Assembly (NCBI GenBank): GCA_020048645.1
Contig: JAIFMG010000026.1
Location: 1-64,000, forward strand
Direction: 5' to 3'
From: Bacteroidota bacterium
GTDB lineage: Bacteria > Bacteroidota > Bacteroidia > Bacteroidales > UBA6013
Length of the DNA: 64,000 nucleotides
The notes under the pieces were generated by a model. That model was given only the letters and a program-made list of their open reading frames with translations, did no database searches and had not been told where the DNA came from. A program made the position numbers and the translations under genes. Positions 50,865 to 60,328 of the stretch are shown one piece after another (positions within the stretch are counted from its first letter, which is position 1; the number at the start of each line of letters is the position of its first letter).

Positions 50865-53342
50865 TCAGAAGTCCCAGCGCAGGCGGAACATGAAGTTGCG
50901 GGCGTTCTGCAAGAGCAGCGAGCTGTCGAACTGGGTGGCCGTGAAGAGGCCGGGGGCGAAGTACTCGTTGTCGAGCAGGTTGTTGACCACCAGTTGGGCG
51001 GTGACTCCCCAGGGCAGGTCGTAGGTGAGCGCGGCGTTCAGGACCAGGTTCGGATCGACGGCCTCGAGCGGGCTGGTGCTGACCGAGGTGCCTTGTCCGG
51101 TCTGGCGCTGGCCGACGTACTTGGCGCGCAGGTTGATGTTGAAAGGCTCGAAGGGGTTGTAATTGGCCCCGAGGTTGAACTGGTGCTCGGCGATGTCGCC
51201 CACGCGCAGCTCGTCGATGGGCTGGCCGTCCTCGTCGGTCAGGGCCTGGCCGTTCTCATCGACAGGCGAGAGGTTCCTGGGGTCGGTGAAGGTGTAGTTG
51301 GCGAATAGGTTCCACTGGCCGAGCTTGTAGTCGGCCCAGGCGTTGATGCCCCAGACGGCCATTTCGCCCATGGCCTGGTTCTGGTTGGTGTTGGCCGCCG
51401 GCACGAAGACCTCCTGGACGATGTCGCTGTAGCTGGCCCGGTAGGCGGACAGGTTGACCTGGAGCACCTGCACGAAGTTGCGGCCGATGTTCAGCTCGAA
51501 ATTGCGGGCGCGCTCGGGTTCGAGGTAGGGGTTGGTCAGCTCGCGCTTGCCGGCGGCCGTGGAGTACTTCTCGCGGTTGGTGGCGTCCTTGAAGGCCTCG
51601 GCGTAGATGAGCTTGACCACCAGGTCGCCCGGATGGAAGAGCAGGGCCACGCGGGGCGTCAGCACGGTTCCGTAGCCTTGTTCGAGCCGGATCTGGTTGT
51701 GGTCGAGGCGCAGGCCGCCCACCAGCGAAAAGTGCTCGGAAAGCGAGTAGCGGGCCTGCGAGTAGAAGCCAAAGTCGTTGGAAAACAAGACGTTGCCACC
51801 TTGCACCTGCGAGAGGGCCGCTCCGGTCTCCTCGGCGTCGGCGGTCGCGGAGACGAGGTAGTCGCCCTGGATGGCGCTGGATCGGAACTCGAAGCCGTTG
51901 ACCCAGTTGAAGCGCTGGCCGGGGGCCCAGATGAGCATGGTCTCGTTGCGCATTTGCGAGGATTTCTGGAACAGGTAGGCGCTGTCCCAGCGGGTGGGCG
52001 TCTCCAGGAGGAGGTCCTGGAGGTCAAGCCGGCGGCCTTCGGAGTAGCGGTAGTCGCGGAAGCGGACGATGCGGTTGTCGGTGTCGAAGGTATGGACCTT
52101 GAAGCGGGTGAAGTTGACCACGCGGAGCTCGTCGCTGAGCTGGTTGTCGTAGCGGGCGTAGAAGAGGCTGTGCTTGGGCGACCAGTTGGCGCCTTGCGCG
52201 GCGCTGCCGTAGGACGAGTTGGCGTACTGGCTACCAGGGCCTTCGTCCTTTTCCCAGTAGTAGGCGCCTACGGTGAGCTTGCCGAAGACGAGCTTCCCGT
52301 GGAGGCTCAGGGTCCGGGTCAGGTCGGTGTTGGGGGCGTCGGCCAGGGTGGCGGCGTCGAGGGCGTAGGCGTGCTCGATGCCGGCCTGGGTGGGCACCAC
52401 GATCCCGTCGAGCTGCTCGAAGTACGGGTGCTGGTCGTTGCGGCCCAGGAAGTCGGCCACCAGCACGGGGTCGTTGATGCGCAGGGCGTCGCGGTAAGTC
52501 TGGCGCAGGGCGTCGTCGAGGGTGGGCATGGCGAAGCCGTAGGGGGCCTTGTCGGTGAGGTCCATCTCGTCGGACTCGAAGCGGCGGACGGTCAGGGAGG
52601 CCGAGACGGGCAGCTCCTGGCTTCGTCCGGCCACGGTGGCGTCGATGTAGCGGCTGTTCCACGAGCCATATCCGGCCTCGACCAAGCCACCGACCGTGCT
52701 TCCGGGCTGGATGTAGTCGATGGGGCGCTTGGTCTGCCAGTTGATGGTCCCCAGGAAGGCGTTGTTGCCGTACATGGTGGAAGCTGGCCCGTAGATGACC
52801 TCAACGCTCTTGATGTCGGTCATGGAATACTGCCGCGAGAGATAGACGTTGCCCGACCAGAGGTCGTTCTGCTCGGAGCCGTCGATCAGCAGCAGGGTGC
52901 GGTTGGTGTTGTTGCTGCGGTAGCCGCGCTGGTAGAGGTGCGTGTAAAGGTTCCCGTTGGAGCGGGAGATGTCGAATCCGGGAAGGTCGTGCATGGGGCT
53001 TTCCCAGTCGTAGTGGCCCCGCAGGAACAGCGTCCGCTCATCGAGCAGCACCATGGTGACAGGGGCCCGGGTCAGGGTCTCGTTGCTTTTGGAGGCCGAG
53101 CTGACCATGTCCTCCATCGAGATGTCGTGCTCCTCGCAATAGCGGTTCAGCAGCTCGATGTCCAGTTCGAGGAACTGCTCCGAGCCGAAGCTGAGCAGCT
53201 CTTCGGGGCTCATGGCCAGCACCTCGGCCTGCGAGTACTCGGAGAGCGACAGGTCGGAGCGCCAGATCTGGGCGTTGGAATATTGGGGGTATGCCAAGGC
53301 AGTTGCCAAGGCAAGCAGGAAGATTTTGCCGTGTGTTTTCAT
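50865..53342 (-). CDS. TonB-dependent receptor
   Basis: Plug domain (IKSVEVIYGPASTMYGNNAFLGTINWQTK) and C-terminal barrel ending RNFMFRLRWDF. Confidence 0.93.
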   Translation of the reverse strand: MKTHGKIFLLALATALAYPQYSNAQIWRSDLSLSEYSQAEVLAMSPEELLSFGSEQFLELDIELLNRYCEEHDISMEDMVSSASKSNETLTRAPVTMVLLDERTLFLRGHYDWESPMHDLPGFDISRSNGNLYTHLYQRGYRSNNTNRTLLLIDGSEQNDLWSGNVYLSRQYSMTDIKSVEVIYGPASTMYGNNAFLGTINWQTKRPIDYIQPGSTVGGLVEAGYGSWNSRYIDATVAGRSQELPVSASLTVRRFESDEMDLTDKAPYGFAMPTLDDALRQTYRDALRINDPVLVADFLGRNDQHPYFEQLDGIVVPTQAGIEHAYALDAATLADAPNTDLTRTLSLHGKLVFGKLTVGAYYWEKDEGPGSQYANSSYGSAAQGANWSPKHSLFYARYDNQLSDELRVVNFTRFKVHTFDTDNRIVRFRDYRYSEGRRLDLQDLLLETPTRWDSAYLFQKSSQMRNETMLIWAPGQRFNWVNGFEFRSSAIQGDYLVSATADAEETGAALSQVQGGNVLFSNDFGFYSQARYSLSEHFSLVGGLRLDHNQIRLEQGYGTVLTPRVALLFHPGDLVVKLIYAEAFKDATNREKYSTAAGKRELTNPYLEPERARNFELNIGRNFVQVLQVNLSAYRASYSDIVQEVFVPAANTNQNQAMGEMAVWGINAWADYKLGQWNLFANYTFTDPRNLSPVDENGQALTDEDGQPIDELRVGDIAEHQFNLGANYNPFEPFNINLRAKYVGQRQTGQGTSVSTSPLEAVDPNLVLNAALTYDLPWGVTAQLVVNNLLDNEYFAPGLFTATQFDSSLLLQNARNFMFRLRWDF

Positions 53343-53498
53343 TTTTCGATGGGTAAGGGAGGGGGGAGGAAATAGACCAGGACGACCAGGGCGGCGACGC
53401 TTCATCGGGACACGCCAGGGCGGGGAAGCCTCCCTGCGGAAGGATCCGTAGCCAGGCGTCGCCCTCGGCGAACCAGGAGGAAAGGGAAGGGAAAAGCG

Positions 53499-54035
53499 TC
53501 AGCGCGTCACCACGCTGCCCAAGGCCAGCAGCGAGTTCTGGACCTGGAGGCCCTTCGCGATCACGCAGGTGTTGCAGATCTCGAAGGCCATCTTGCCATT
53601 GTCGAGGTAGAGGCTGATGTCGGCGCCCCCGCCCTGGCCGGCGTGGCCCTTGCCCTCGGCCACCAGGAGGATGGAGCGGCTGCCCACGGCGCTGGCCACC
53701 GCCGGCATTTCGCGCAGCTTGGCCTCCGTGACGAAAACAAGGTCGAAGTTCAGCGCGTCCTGCGGGTTGTTGACCCGGCCCACCTGTATCGGCTTGTTGC
53801 CCACGGTCTTGGTCCGCGCCATTTCCTCGAGGGCCGTCTGCAACGGACTGACCCCCAGAACTCCTATGCGGAAGGCGCTAGGGCTGTTCGTCGAGGACCA
53901 GTTGATGTACTTGGTGAAATTGTAGATGAACATGGATTGGAAAGTCGCGTACTGCGTCCCGCTCTGTCCAAATCCTTGAAAAACGAATCCGACCAGGAGG
54001 GCCAGAATCAACACCGCTTGCTTTCGTCTTCTCAT
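53499..54035 (-). CDS. YfiR-family (DUF4154) protein
   Basis: KSMFIYNFTKYI-like FQSMFIYNFTKYINW; ILLVAEGKGHAGQGGGADISLYLDNGKMAFEIC. Confidence 0.85.
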   Translation of the reverse strand: MRRRKQAVLILALLVGFVFQGFGQSGTQYATFQSMFIYNFTKYINWSSTNSPSAFRIGVLGVSPLQTALEEMARTKTVGNKPIQVGRVNNPQDALNFDLVFVTEAKLREMPAVASAVGSRSILLVAEGKGHAGQGGGADISLYLDNGKMAFEICNTCVIAKGLQVQNSLLALGSVVTR

Positions 54036-54134
54036 GGCTCTGTTGCTTTGATGGGTTATGAAATGTGGGGAATAATGAAAAGGTGGCGGTTCTTGTCGAG
54101 TTGGGTGAGGGCGAAAGCCGAATTACTTTGAGTA

Positions 54135-54171
54135 CAAAGGTACGAACACCGAATGTTAATCCATGTTAATC
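54135..54171 (-). promoter_or_regulatory. Regulatory region: minus-strand TACCTTTG -7-like element with two GATTAACAT boxes upstream
   Basis: Plus strand CAAAGGTA 54135-54142; ATGTTAATC at 54153-54161 and 54163-54171 (10-bp period). Confidence 0.4.
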
Positions 54172-54613
54172 GATTCATAAAACGACAAAAAACAATATCA
54201 ATCATGTCAACACTTGTTCATTAACTCAAAATATTTTGAAAAGTAAATTGATTGACAATGAATTATAAAATGACTATTTTTAGAATTGAAAAGGCGAAGC
54301 AGGTCCGAAAAACGATCTAAAAAAAGGATGTTCGAAATTTTCCCATAAAATAAAAAGACATTTGTAAAAAATACAAAAAAGCAAAGGGATTCTCCCGACG
54401 CGCCCAAGCGCGACGGCCGCCCGAGTCGTTGGCGAGCGGACCCGCCAGGCGCTCCCGAAGTCCGGTCGAAGGATCCCTGCCGGGGCACGAGGCCGTCGTC
54501 CCAGCCGCCCACGGAGCCGGTTCCGCTCGGCCGGCAAGGCGCTTTCCGATTATTGTTGGCCCATGCGAGACCAAGCAAGGCATTTATCCTTACTTTCGCG
54601 GAAAACAAGCGAT

Positions 54614-55156
54614 ATGGCAACGCAAAACCTTTCCCAATTCAGTCTGGAGCATTTCCCGGACGCCCAGTACCTGAAGATCGGCGTGGTGGTTTCGCAATGG
54701 AACCCCGAGGTGACTGAGCGCCTCTACGAAGGCGCCTTCCAGGTGCTACGGAGCTTCGACATCGAGGCCGCGAACATCGTCCGCCGCGACGTGCCGGGCA
54801 CCTTCGAGCTGGCCATGGCGGCGCAGTTCTTCGGCGAGTACTCCGACGTGGACGCGGTCATCCTGCTGGGATGCGTGGTGCAGGGCGAGACCCGGCATTT
54901 CGACTACGTTTGCGATGCCGTGACCAAGGGCGCGGTGGAGGTTTCGATCAAGTACAACATGCCCGTCATCTTCGGGGTGCTGACCACCCAGGACCAGGAG
55001 CAGGCCCTGGCCCGCGCCGGGGGCAAGCTGGGCAACAAGGGCCACGAGGCGGCCATCGCCGCCCTGAAGATGTGCAAGCTGCAGCTCGAGATGGAAGAGG
55101 AGCGCGTGGACGACAAGTCGCAAGGCTACTTCGACGGCGGCTTCTTCAACAACTGA
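54614..55156 (+). CDS. ribH: 6,7-dimethyl-8-ribityllumazine synthase
   Basis: VVVSQWNPEVTERLYEGA, VPGTFELAMAAQFF, GCVVQGETRHFDYVCDAVTKG, PVIFGVLTTQDQEQALARAGG. Confidence 0.96.
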   Translation: MATQNLSQFSLEHFPDAQYLKIGVVVSQWNPEVTERLYEGAFQVLRSFDIEAANIVRRDVPGTFELAMAAQFFGEYSDVDAVILLGCVVQGETRHFDYVCDAVTKGAVEVSIKYNMPVIFGVLTTQDQEQALARAGGKLGNKGHEAAIAALKMCKLQLEMEEERVDDKSQGYFDGGFFNN

Positions 55157-55180
55157 GCGCGCCGCCGAGGCGACAGGCGC

Positions 55181-55216
55181 GAAAAGCCCCGCCAGCGGAT
55201 GCTGGCGGGGCTTTTC
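55181..55216. terminator. Bidirectional terminator between ribH and convergent sensor gene
   Basis: gaaaagccccgccagcggatgctggcggggcttttc. Confidence 0.8.
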
Positions 55217-55233
55217 GTCGCGGGGCGGAGCCC

Positions 55234-58200
55234 TCAGGCCTGGGGCGGCGGCGGGGCGAGCAAGTCGAAAACGGCCGTAAGGTCGCGGGCGATGCCGATG
55301 ATGCCCAGGAAGTTGCCCTTGTCGTCGAAGATGGGCGACTTCTTGGTGTCGGTCAGGCGCCGCGTGCCGTCCTTGGCCGTCTTCCACTCCGTGACGCGGT
55401 CGGGAACGCCCATGCTGGCCACCTTCTGGTCGTGCTCGCGGTAGCGCTGGGCGTTCTCGGGGTCGATGAAGTCGAAGTCGGTCTTGCCGGCGACCTCGTC
55501 GAGCTCGAGCTGCCAGTGGTCGGCGAAGGCCTGGTTGCAGCCTCGATAGACGAAATGGCTGTCCTTGTAGAAGATGATGTCGTTGGTGGCCGAGAGCATG
55601 CTCTCGACGAAGACCTCCTTGCGGGCCAGGCGGTCCAGCTCGTCCTGGCGCTGTTTTTCCTGGGTGATGTCGGACATGATGCCGCTGAACAGGGCCGAGC
55701 CGTCGGGCAGGCTTTCGGGGCGGGCCTTGCACGAGATCCACTTCTGCTTGCCGTTGGGCAGGCTGACCCGGCCTTGCCAAGACCATATCTGCCGGTGGTC
55801 GAGGGCCTTGAGCAGGCTGGCCCAGTGGCGGGTGCGCTCCTTCTCCTCGATCAGCGCCAGGTAGTTCTGGAAGTCGGCGAAGAAGTCGGCGGACTGCCCG
55901 AACAGCTCGAGGCTGCCCTGGCTGGTGTAGGTGAACCGCGAGTTCCCCTCCCGGTCCATGGCCAGTTGGAAGACCATCCCGGGCACGGCGGCGGTCATCT
56001 GGACGAACTCCTCCTTGGCGCGCTGCACCTGGTCGATCCGGGCCTGGTTCTCGGCCAGGAGGCGGGCGATTACGACGCCTTGCTCCTGCTCGCGGGCCAT
56101 GAGGTCGTTCTGGGCCTTCTCCATCATCTCGAAGTGGACCTTGAGCTCCTCCTCCTGGGCCTGCATCTGCTCGGCCTGCTCCATCAGGGCCTCCTCCTGC
56201 AGCTTGGACTGGGTGATGTCGGTGGCGATGTCGATGACCTTCTCGATCTTGCCGTCGGAATCGAACACGGGCGAGTAGGTCTCGGAGAGCCAGACCTTCC
56301 GGCCGTTGATGTCCATCTGGTTGACCAGGGTGCGGGTGCGCCCGCCCAGCAGGTCGCCCCAGAAGCGCTCGTACTCGATCTTGTCCTGGGCCAGCAGGTT
56401 GTACTGGGCCTGGTTGGTGCCGACGATCTGCGCGCGCGCGCGCCCGAGGAGCTGGAGGTAGCGGTCGTTGATGGACAGGATGTTGCCCTTGGTGTCGAAC
56501 TCGGCGAAGAGCGCGGCGGCGTTGATGGCCTCGAAGATGCCGTTGAACTGGGCCTCGCGGGCCTGGCTGTTCTCCTGGGCCTCCTGCAACTGCTCGAAGT
56601 TGACGCGCATCTCCTCCTCCTGGGCCTGCATCTGCTCGGCCTGCATCTCCAGGGCCTCCTGCTGCGAGCGGCTCTTGGTGATGTCGTTGGCGATGTTGAT
56701 GACCTTGACGATGCGGCCCTGCTGGTCGAACACGGGCGAGTAGGTCTCGGAGAGCCAGACGTCGCCCTGGGGGAAGTGGTAGAGGGTCATGGCCTTCTGG
56801 GCCTGCCCCCGGAGGACCTTCTCCCAGAGGGCCTCCATGGCCGAGCCGTCGTCGATCAGGGCCGAGAGGTCGCGGAAGGTCTTGCCCAGGAAATGCTCGT
56901 CGGGCAGGCCCGAGAGGCGCTCCATCTCGCGGTTGGCCGTGAGCACCCGGCCCTGCCGGTCGAACTCGACCACCACCGAAGAGGCGCTGATGGCGTTCAG
57001 GACGCTGGTTATCTCGGCCTCGCGGCGCGAGGATTCCTCCTGGGTGGCCTGGAGCTCCTCCAGGTTCTGGCGCATCTCCTCCTCCTGCGCGGCCATTTGC
57101 TCGGATTGCATGCGCGACTGCTGCAGCAGCAGCTTGGTCTGCTCGTTGACGCGCACGGACGAGAGGGTGGAGGCGATGTTCTCGCCGACCTTCTCGACGA
57201 ACTGGATGTGGTGCTCGGGGAAAGGGTTGAAGGAGGCCAGCTCGATGACGCCGAAGGTCTCCTCGTTGACCTTCAGGGGGACCAGCAGCAAGTAGTTCGG
57301 CACGCGCTGGCCGAGGCCGGAGGTGATGAAGATGTAGTCGTTCGGGATTTCGGAGAGGTAGATCGTCAGCCCCTCGTCCACGCATCGGCCGATCAGGCCT
57401 TCCTCCATCTCGATGCGGCGGATGACGGACCGTCGCCTGTCGTAGGCGATGGTGGCCATTTGCTCGATGTGCTTGTCGCTCTGGTCCCGGTCGTTGATCA
57501 CGAAGAGGCCTCCCTGGTTGACGCCCAGGTACTCGACCATGTTCTGGGTGATGTCGTGGGAGAGGACCTGGATTTCGTCGTTGTTGCGGCGGAGGATGTC
57601 GCTGAAGCGGGCGATGCCCTGGGTGGCCCAGTTCTGCTTGTCGTCCTCCTGCTTGCGCAGGGCCTCCTCGTGGCGGGCCTCCTGGAGGCTCTTGCGCATC
57701 TCGAGCAGCGAGTTGCCCAGGATGTCGCCCTGGCTCAGGGGGCTGAACTCGGCGTCGAGCCTGCCCCGGCCGATCTCCTTGGCGAACTCGGAGGTCTTGG
57801 CCAGGCCGGCCACCAGCGAGTTGAGCACGCTGGTCATCTCGCCCAGCTCGTCCTGGCCCATGACCTCGAGGGTCTCGGGGTGCTCGCCCTTGCCCAGCAC
57901 CAGCAGGGTCTTGCGGATGCGCAGCAGCGGGCTGACGAAGCCGCGGGCGTAGGCCACGCCGGCGGCCACGCAGAGCAGCAGCACCACCAGGCTGGTGGCC
58001 AGCAGGTAGGTGCCAAAGTCGCCGACCCGGCCCATCAGCCGGTTCTCCTTGGCCTGGACAACCACTTTCCAGTAGCTCCCGTTGCCCATCGGCACCGTCA
58101 CGAAGGCGCTGACCCAGCCCCAGGGGTCGGCGGGAAGGAAGCCCTTGTCCTGGTTGAGGATCTTGGTCAGCGGCAGCTCCTTGTCGGTCTCGCCGCTGCG

Positions 58201-58950
58201 GAAACGGACCACCCCCTGCTGGTCGAGCACGAAGAGCTGGGATTCCTGCTGGCGGATCTCGTCCAGGGCCTCGATCACGTCTTCCATCGAGACCTCCACG
58301 ACCAGGGCCCCCTCGCGCAGGCGGGTGTTGGGGTGGAAGACCGGCGTGGAGCAGAAGATGACGGTCTCGCCCGCAAGGTTCTGGTTCGGCGGCAGCACGC
58401 TGACGTGGCCCTCGCGCAGCAGCAGCGTGTTGGTGAAGAACTCCTCGGAGGAGACCATCGGGATGCCCGTGCTCCAGAGCTTCTCGGCCTCCCCGCCCTT
58501 GTAGTTGACCTGGGCCAGCCCGACTCCCGCGTTGTCCACCAGGCGGATGCTACGGTAGATGCCTTTCTGGGTGCATAGCGAGATCAAGGTCTCGTCGAGG
58601 CGGTTCTTCCAGAGCTGCACGCTGGACAGGCCCTCCTCGTCGTAGCCCCCGTCCTCGATGGCACGCATCATGCCGTCCACCGCGGGCAGGCCCGAAAGGA
58701 ACAAGGCCTCCTTCTGGCCGGCCTCGACCAGCTTCTGGAGGTTCAGGGCAATGGCGAAGGCCTGCTGCGACATGGCCTCCTGCGCGGCTTTCAGGTTCGA
58801 CTGGCGCGTGGCCCGGAAGCTGTACGTGCCCACGAAAAGCAGCGGCAGCAGCGCCACCGAGGCGAAGGCGATGATGAGCTTGGGCCTCATGCGCATGTTC
58901 CGGAGGCTCCAGAAGCGCCGGCCAGGGATGGGGTTTTGCGGTTCTTGCAT
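55234..58950 (-). CDS. Multi-domain membrane sensor: extracytoplasmic sensor, HAMP, GAF and four PAS modules, no recognisable output domain
   Basis: Two TM segments flanking ~270 aa; GAF (EYLGVNQGGLFVINDRD...); PAS units separated by EQMQAQEEEMR-type coiled coils; ends shortly after last PAS/PAC. Confidence 0.85.
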   Translation of the reverse strand: MQEPQNPIPGRRFWSLRNMRMRPKLIIAFASVALLPLLFVGTYSFRATRQSNLKAAQEAMSQQAFAIALNLQKLVEAGQKEALFLSGLPAVDGMMRAIEDGGYDEEGLSSVQLWKNRLDETLISLCTQKGIYRSIRLVDNAGVGLAQVNYKGGEAEKLWSTGIPMVSSEEFFTNTLLLREGHVSVLPPNQNLAGETVIFCSTPVFHPNTRLREGALVVEVSMEDVIEALDEIRQQESQLFVLDQQGVVRFRSGETDKELPLTKILNQDKGFLPADPWGWVSAFVTVPMGNGSYWKVVVQAKENRLMGRVGDFGTYLLATSLVVLLLCVAAGVAYARGFVSPLLRIRKTLLVLGKGEHPETLEVMGQDELGEMTSVLNSLVAGLAKTSEFAKEIGRGRLDAEFSPLSQGDILGNSLLEMRKSLQEARHEEALRKQEDDKQNWATQGIARFSDILRRNNDEIQVLSHDITQNMVEYLGVNQGGLFVINDRDQSDKHIEQMATIAYDRRRSVIRRIEMEEGLIGRCVDEGLTIYLSEIPNDYIFITSGLGQRVPNYLLLVPLKVNEETFGVIELASFNPFPEHHIQFVEKVGENIASTLSSVRVNEQTKLLLQQSRMQSEQMAAQEEEMRQNLEELQATQEESSRREAEITSVLNAISASSVVVEFDRQGRVLTANREMERLSGLPDEHFLGKTFRDLSALIDDGSAMEALWEKVLRGQAQKAMTLYHFPQGDVWLSETYSPVFDQQGRIVKVINIANDITKSRSQQEALEMQAEQMQAQEEEMRVNFEQLQEAQENSQAREAQFNGIFEAINAAALFAEFDTKGNILSINDRYLQLLGRARAQIVGTNQAQYNLLAQDKIEYERFWGDLLGGRTRTLVNQMDINGRKVWLSETYSPVFDSDGKIEKVIDIATDITQSKLQEEALMEQAEQMQAQEEELKVHFEMMEKAQNDLMAREQEQGVVIARLLAENQARIDQVQRAKEEFVQMTAAVPGMVFQLAMDREGNSRFTYTSQGSLELFGQSADFFADFQNYLALIEEKERTRHWASLLKALDHRQIWSWQGRVSLPNGKQKWISCKARPESLPDGSALFSGIMSDITQEKQRQDELDRLARKEVFVESMLSATNDIIFYKDSHFVYRGCNQAFADHWQLELDEVAGKTDFDFIDPENAQRYREHDQKVASMGVPDRVTEWKTAKDGTRRLTDTKKSPIFDDKGNFLGIIGIARDLTAVFDLLAPPPPQA

Positions 58951-59197
58951 CTTGGAGGAGAGATAGGGGGACGTCGGCCTTGGCCGTTGGGTAAAGATAG
59001 CAGTTCCGCGGCAATTGCTCGAAAACGGCGGGCAAGTTTTTTCCGAACGGATGTTTTCCTGCCGCGCAACAGGCTTGCCCTTGACGTAATCCGCTTGGCC
59101 GGATGCCCGTCTTTGCGTATCTTGGACAGAAGCACTCTTGGCATTCGCCCGAGCTTGGAAAACCTAACTACCCAACCCTCAGAAAAACCTCAATCCC

Positions 59198-59719
59198 ATG
59201 AAAAACAGAATCGCGCTGGTCAAGGGAGACCTTGCCAAAATGAACGTGGACGCCGTGGTCAACGCCGCGGACGAGACCCTGGTCGTCGGCGGTGGTGTCG
59301 ATGCCGCCATCCACAAGGCCGCCGGGCCGCGGCTGCTCGAGCTGACCCGGAGCCTGGGAGGATGCCCCGTCGGCAAGGTCAAGCTGACCCCCGGCTTCGA
59401 CCTGCCCGCCAAGCACGTCATCCACGCCGTGGGGCCCATGTGGCAAGGAGGTGGCCACCACGAGGCCAAGTTCCTGGCCAACGCCTACAAGAGCAGCCTG
59501 CTCATCGCCCAGAACGAAGGCTTCAAGACCATCGCCTTCCCCTGCCTGAGCACCGGCATCTACAAGTACCCCAAGGAGGAGGCCGCCGAAATCGCCATCG
59601 GCGAGGTCGTCAAGTTCCTGGCCAACGACAAGTCCCTGCAAAAGGTCCACTTCGTGGTCTTCACCGACGAGGACCACGCCATCTACGCCCGAAAGCTCGG
59701 CGAACGCGGCCTGGCCTGA
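59198..59719 (+). CDS. Macrodomain protein (O-acetyl-ADP-ribose deacetylase-like)
   Basis: VVNAADETLVVGGGVDAAIHKAAGPRLLE; VIHAVGPMW; AFPCLSTGIYKYPKEEAAEIA. Confidence 0.93.
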   Translation: MKNRIALVKGDLAKMNVDAVVNAADETLVVGGGVDAAIHKAAGPRLLELTRSLGGCPVGKVKLTPGFDLPAKHVIHAVGPMWQGGGHHEAKFLANAYKSSLLIAQNEGFKTIAFPCLSTGIYKYPKEEAAEIAIGEVVKFLANDKSLQKVHFVVFTDEDHAIYARKLGERGLA

Positions 59720-59935
59720 GCCGCCTGCCCAGAACGAAACAGCATGCCCTCGGGGATGCCCCTGGCGCCCCCGAGGGGGCGTCGTCTTGGGGCGAACCTT
59801 CGCTCGGCCCAGGCTTCTGGCCAGGCTCGCCCGCCCGGGGCGGAAAAGTGGACTCGCGACCGCTCCCCGGTGGGGCGCTGTCGGCATTTGGCTACCTTGC
59901 GCTTCATCAATCCGACCAGCATGATTCCAAAACCA

Positions 59936-60328
59936 ATGGACAAACCCTTCAAGATGAAAAACTTGGCAGCGCTGATGCTCCTGCCGCTCGCGGCCAGCAC
60001 GGGCCTGCGCGCGCAATCCCGCGCAGACTTTTGCCACAAATGGGACCTGCACGGCTACGTCTATTGGGGCTTCACCTTCGACCCCGACGAAATCGAGCAG
60101 GGCGACTACCTGCGGTTCAACGCCGACGGGACCTACTCGGGCCTCGACCAGGGAAAGCCCGACGCGGGCACCTGGACCTGGACCCCCGCCCGCAAGGAGC
60201 TGCTCCTGGCGGATGACGCCAAGCAGAACCTCCGCCTGGAGGTGGAGAGCCTCAGCCCGGGCGAGCTGGTGGTCATCGCCAAAGGGCAAGGGGACGACAT
60301 CGAGATCATCTTCACCCGCCAACCATGA
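59936..60328 (+). CDS. Small secreted lipocalin-like hypothetical protein
   Basis: Signal peptide, LRFNADGTYSGLDQGKPDAGTWTWTPARKELLL. Confidence 0.6.
   Translation: MDKPFKMKNLAALMLLPLAASTGLRAQSRADFCHKWDLHGYVYWGFTFDPDEIEQGDYLRFNADGTYSGLDQGKPDAGTWTWTPARKELLLADDAKQNLRLEVESLSPGELVVIAKGQGDDIEIIFTRQP

Noticed and set aside
54397-54613. GC-rich ORFs upstream of ribH
   Set aside because: Overlapping frames in all directions without conserved motifs; probably noncoding leader
54871-58578. 1235-aa plus-strand ORF and 879-aa minus-strand ORF 54746..57385
   Set aside because: The real frame is 55234..58950 minus, which carries clear HAMP/GAF/PAS motifs; the others are shadow frames
59744-59779. ccctcgggg...ccccgaggg inverted repeat after the macrodomain gene
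   Set aside because: Long loop and no T-tract; not strong enough for a terminator call
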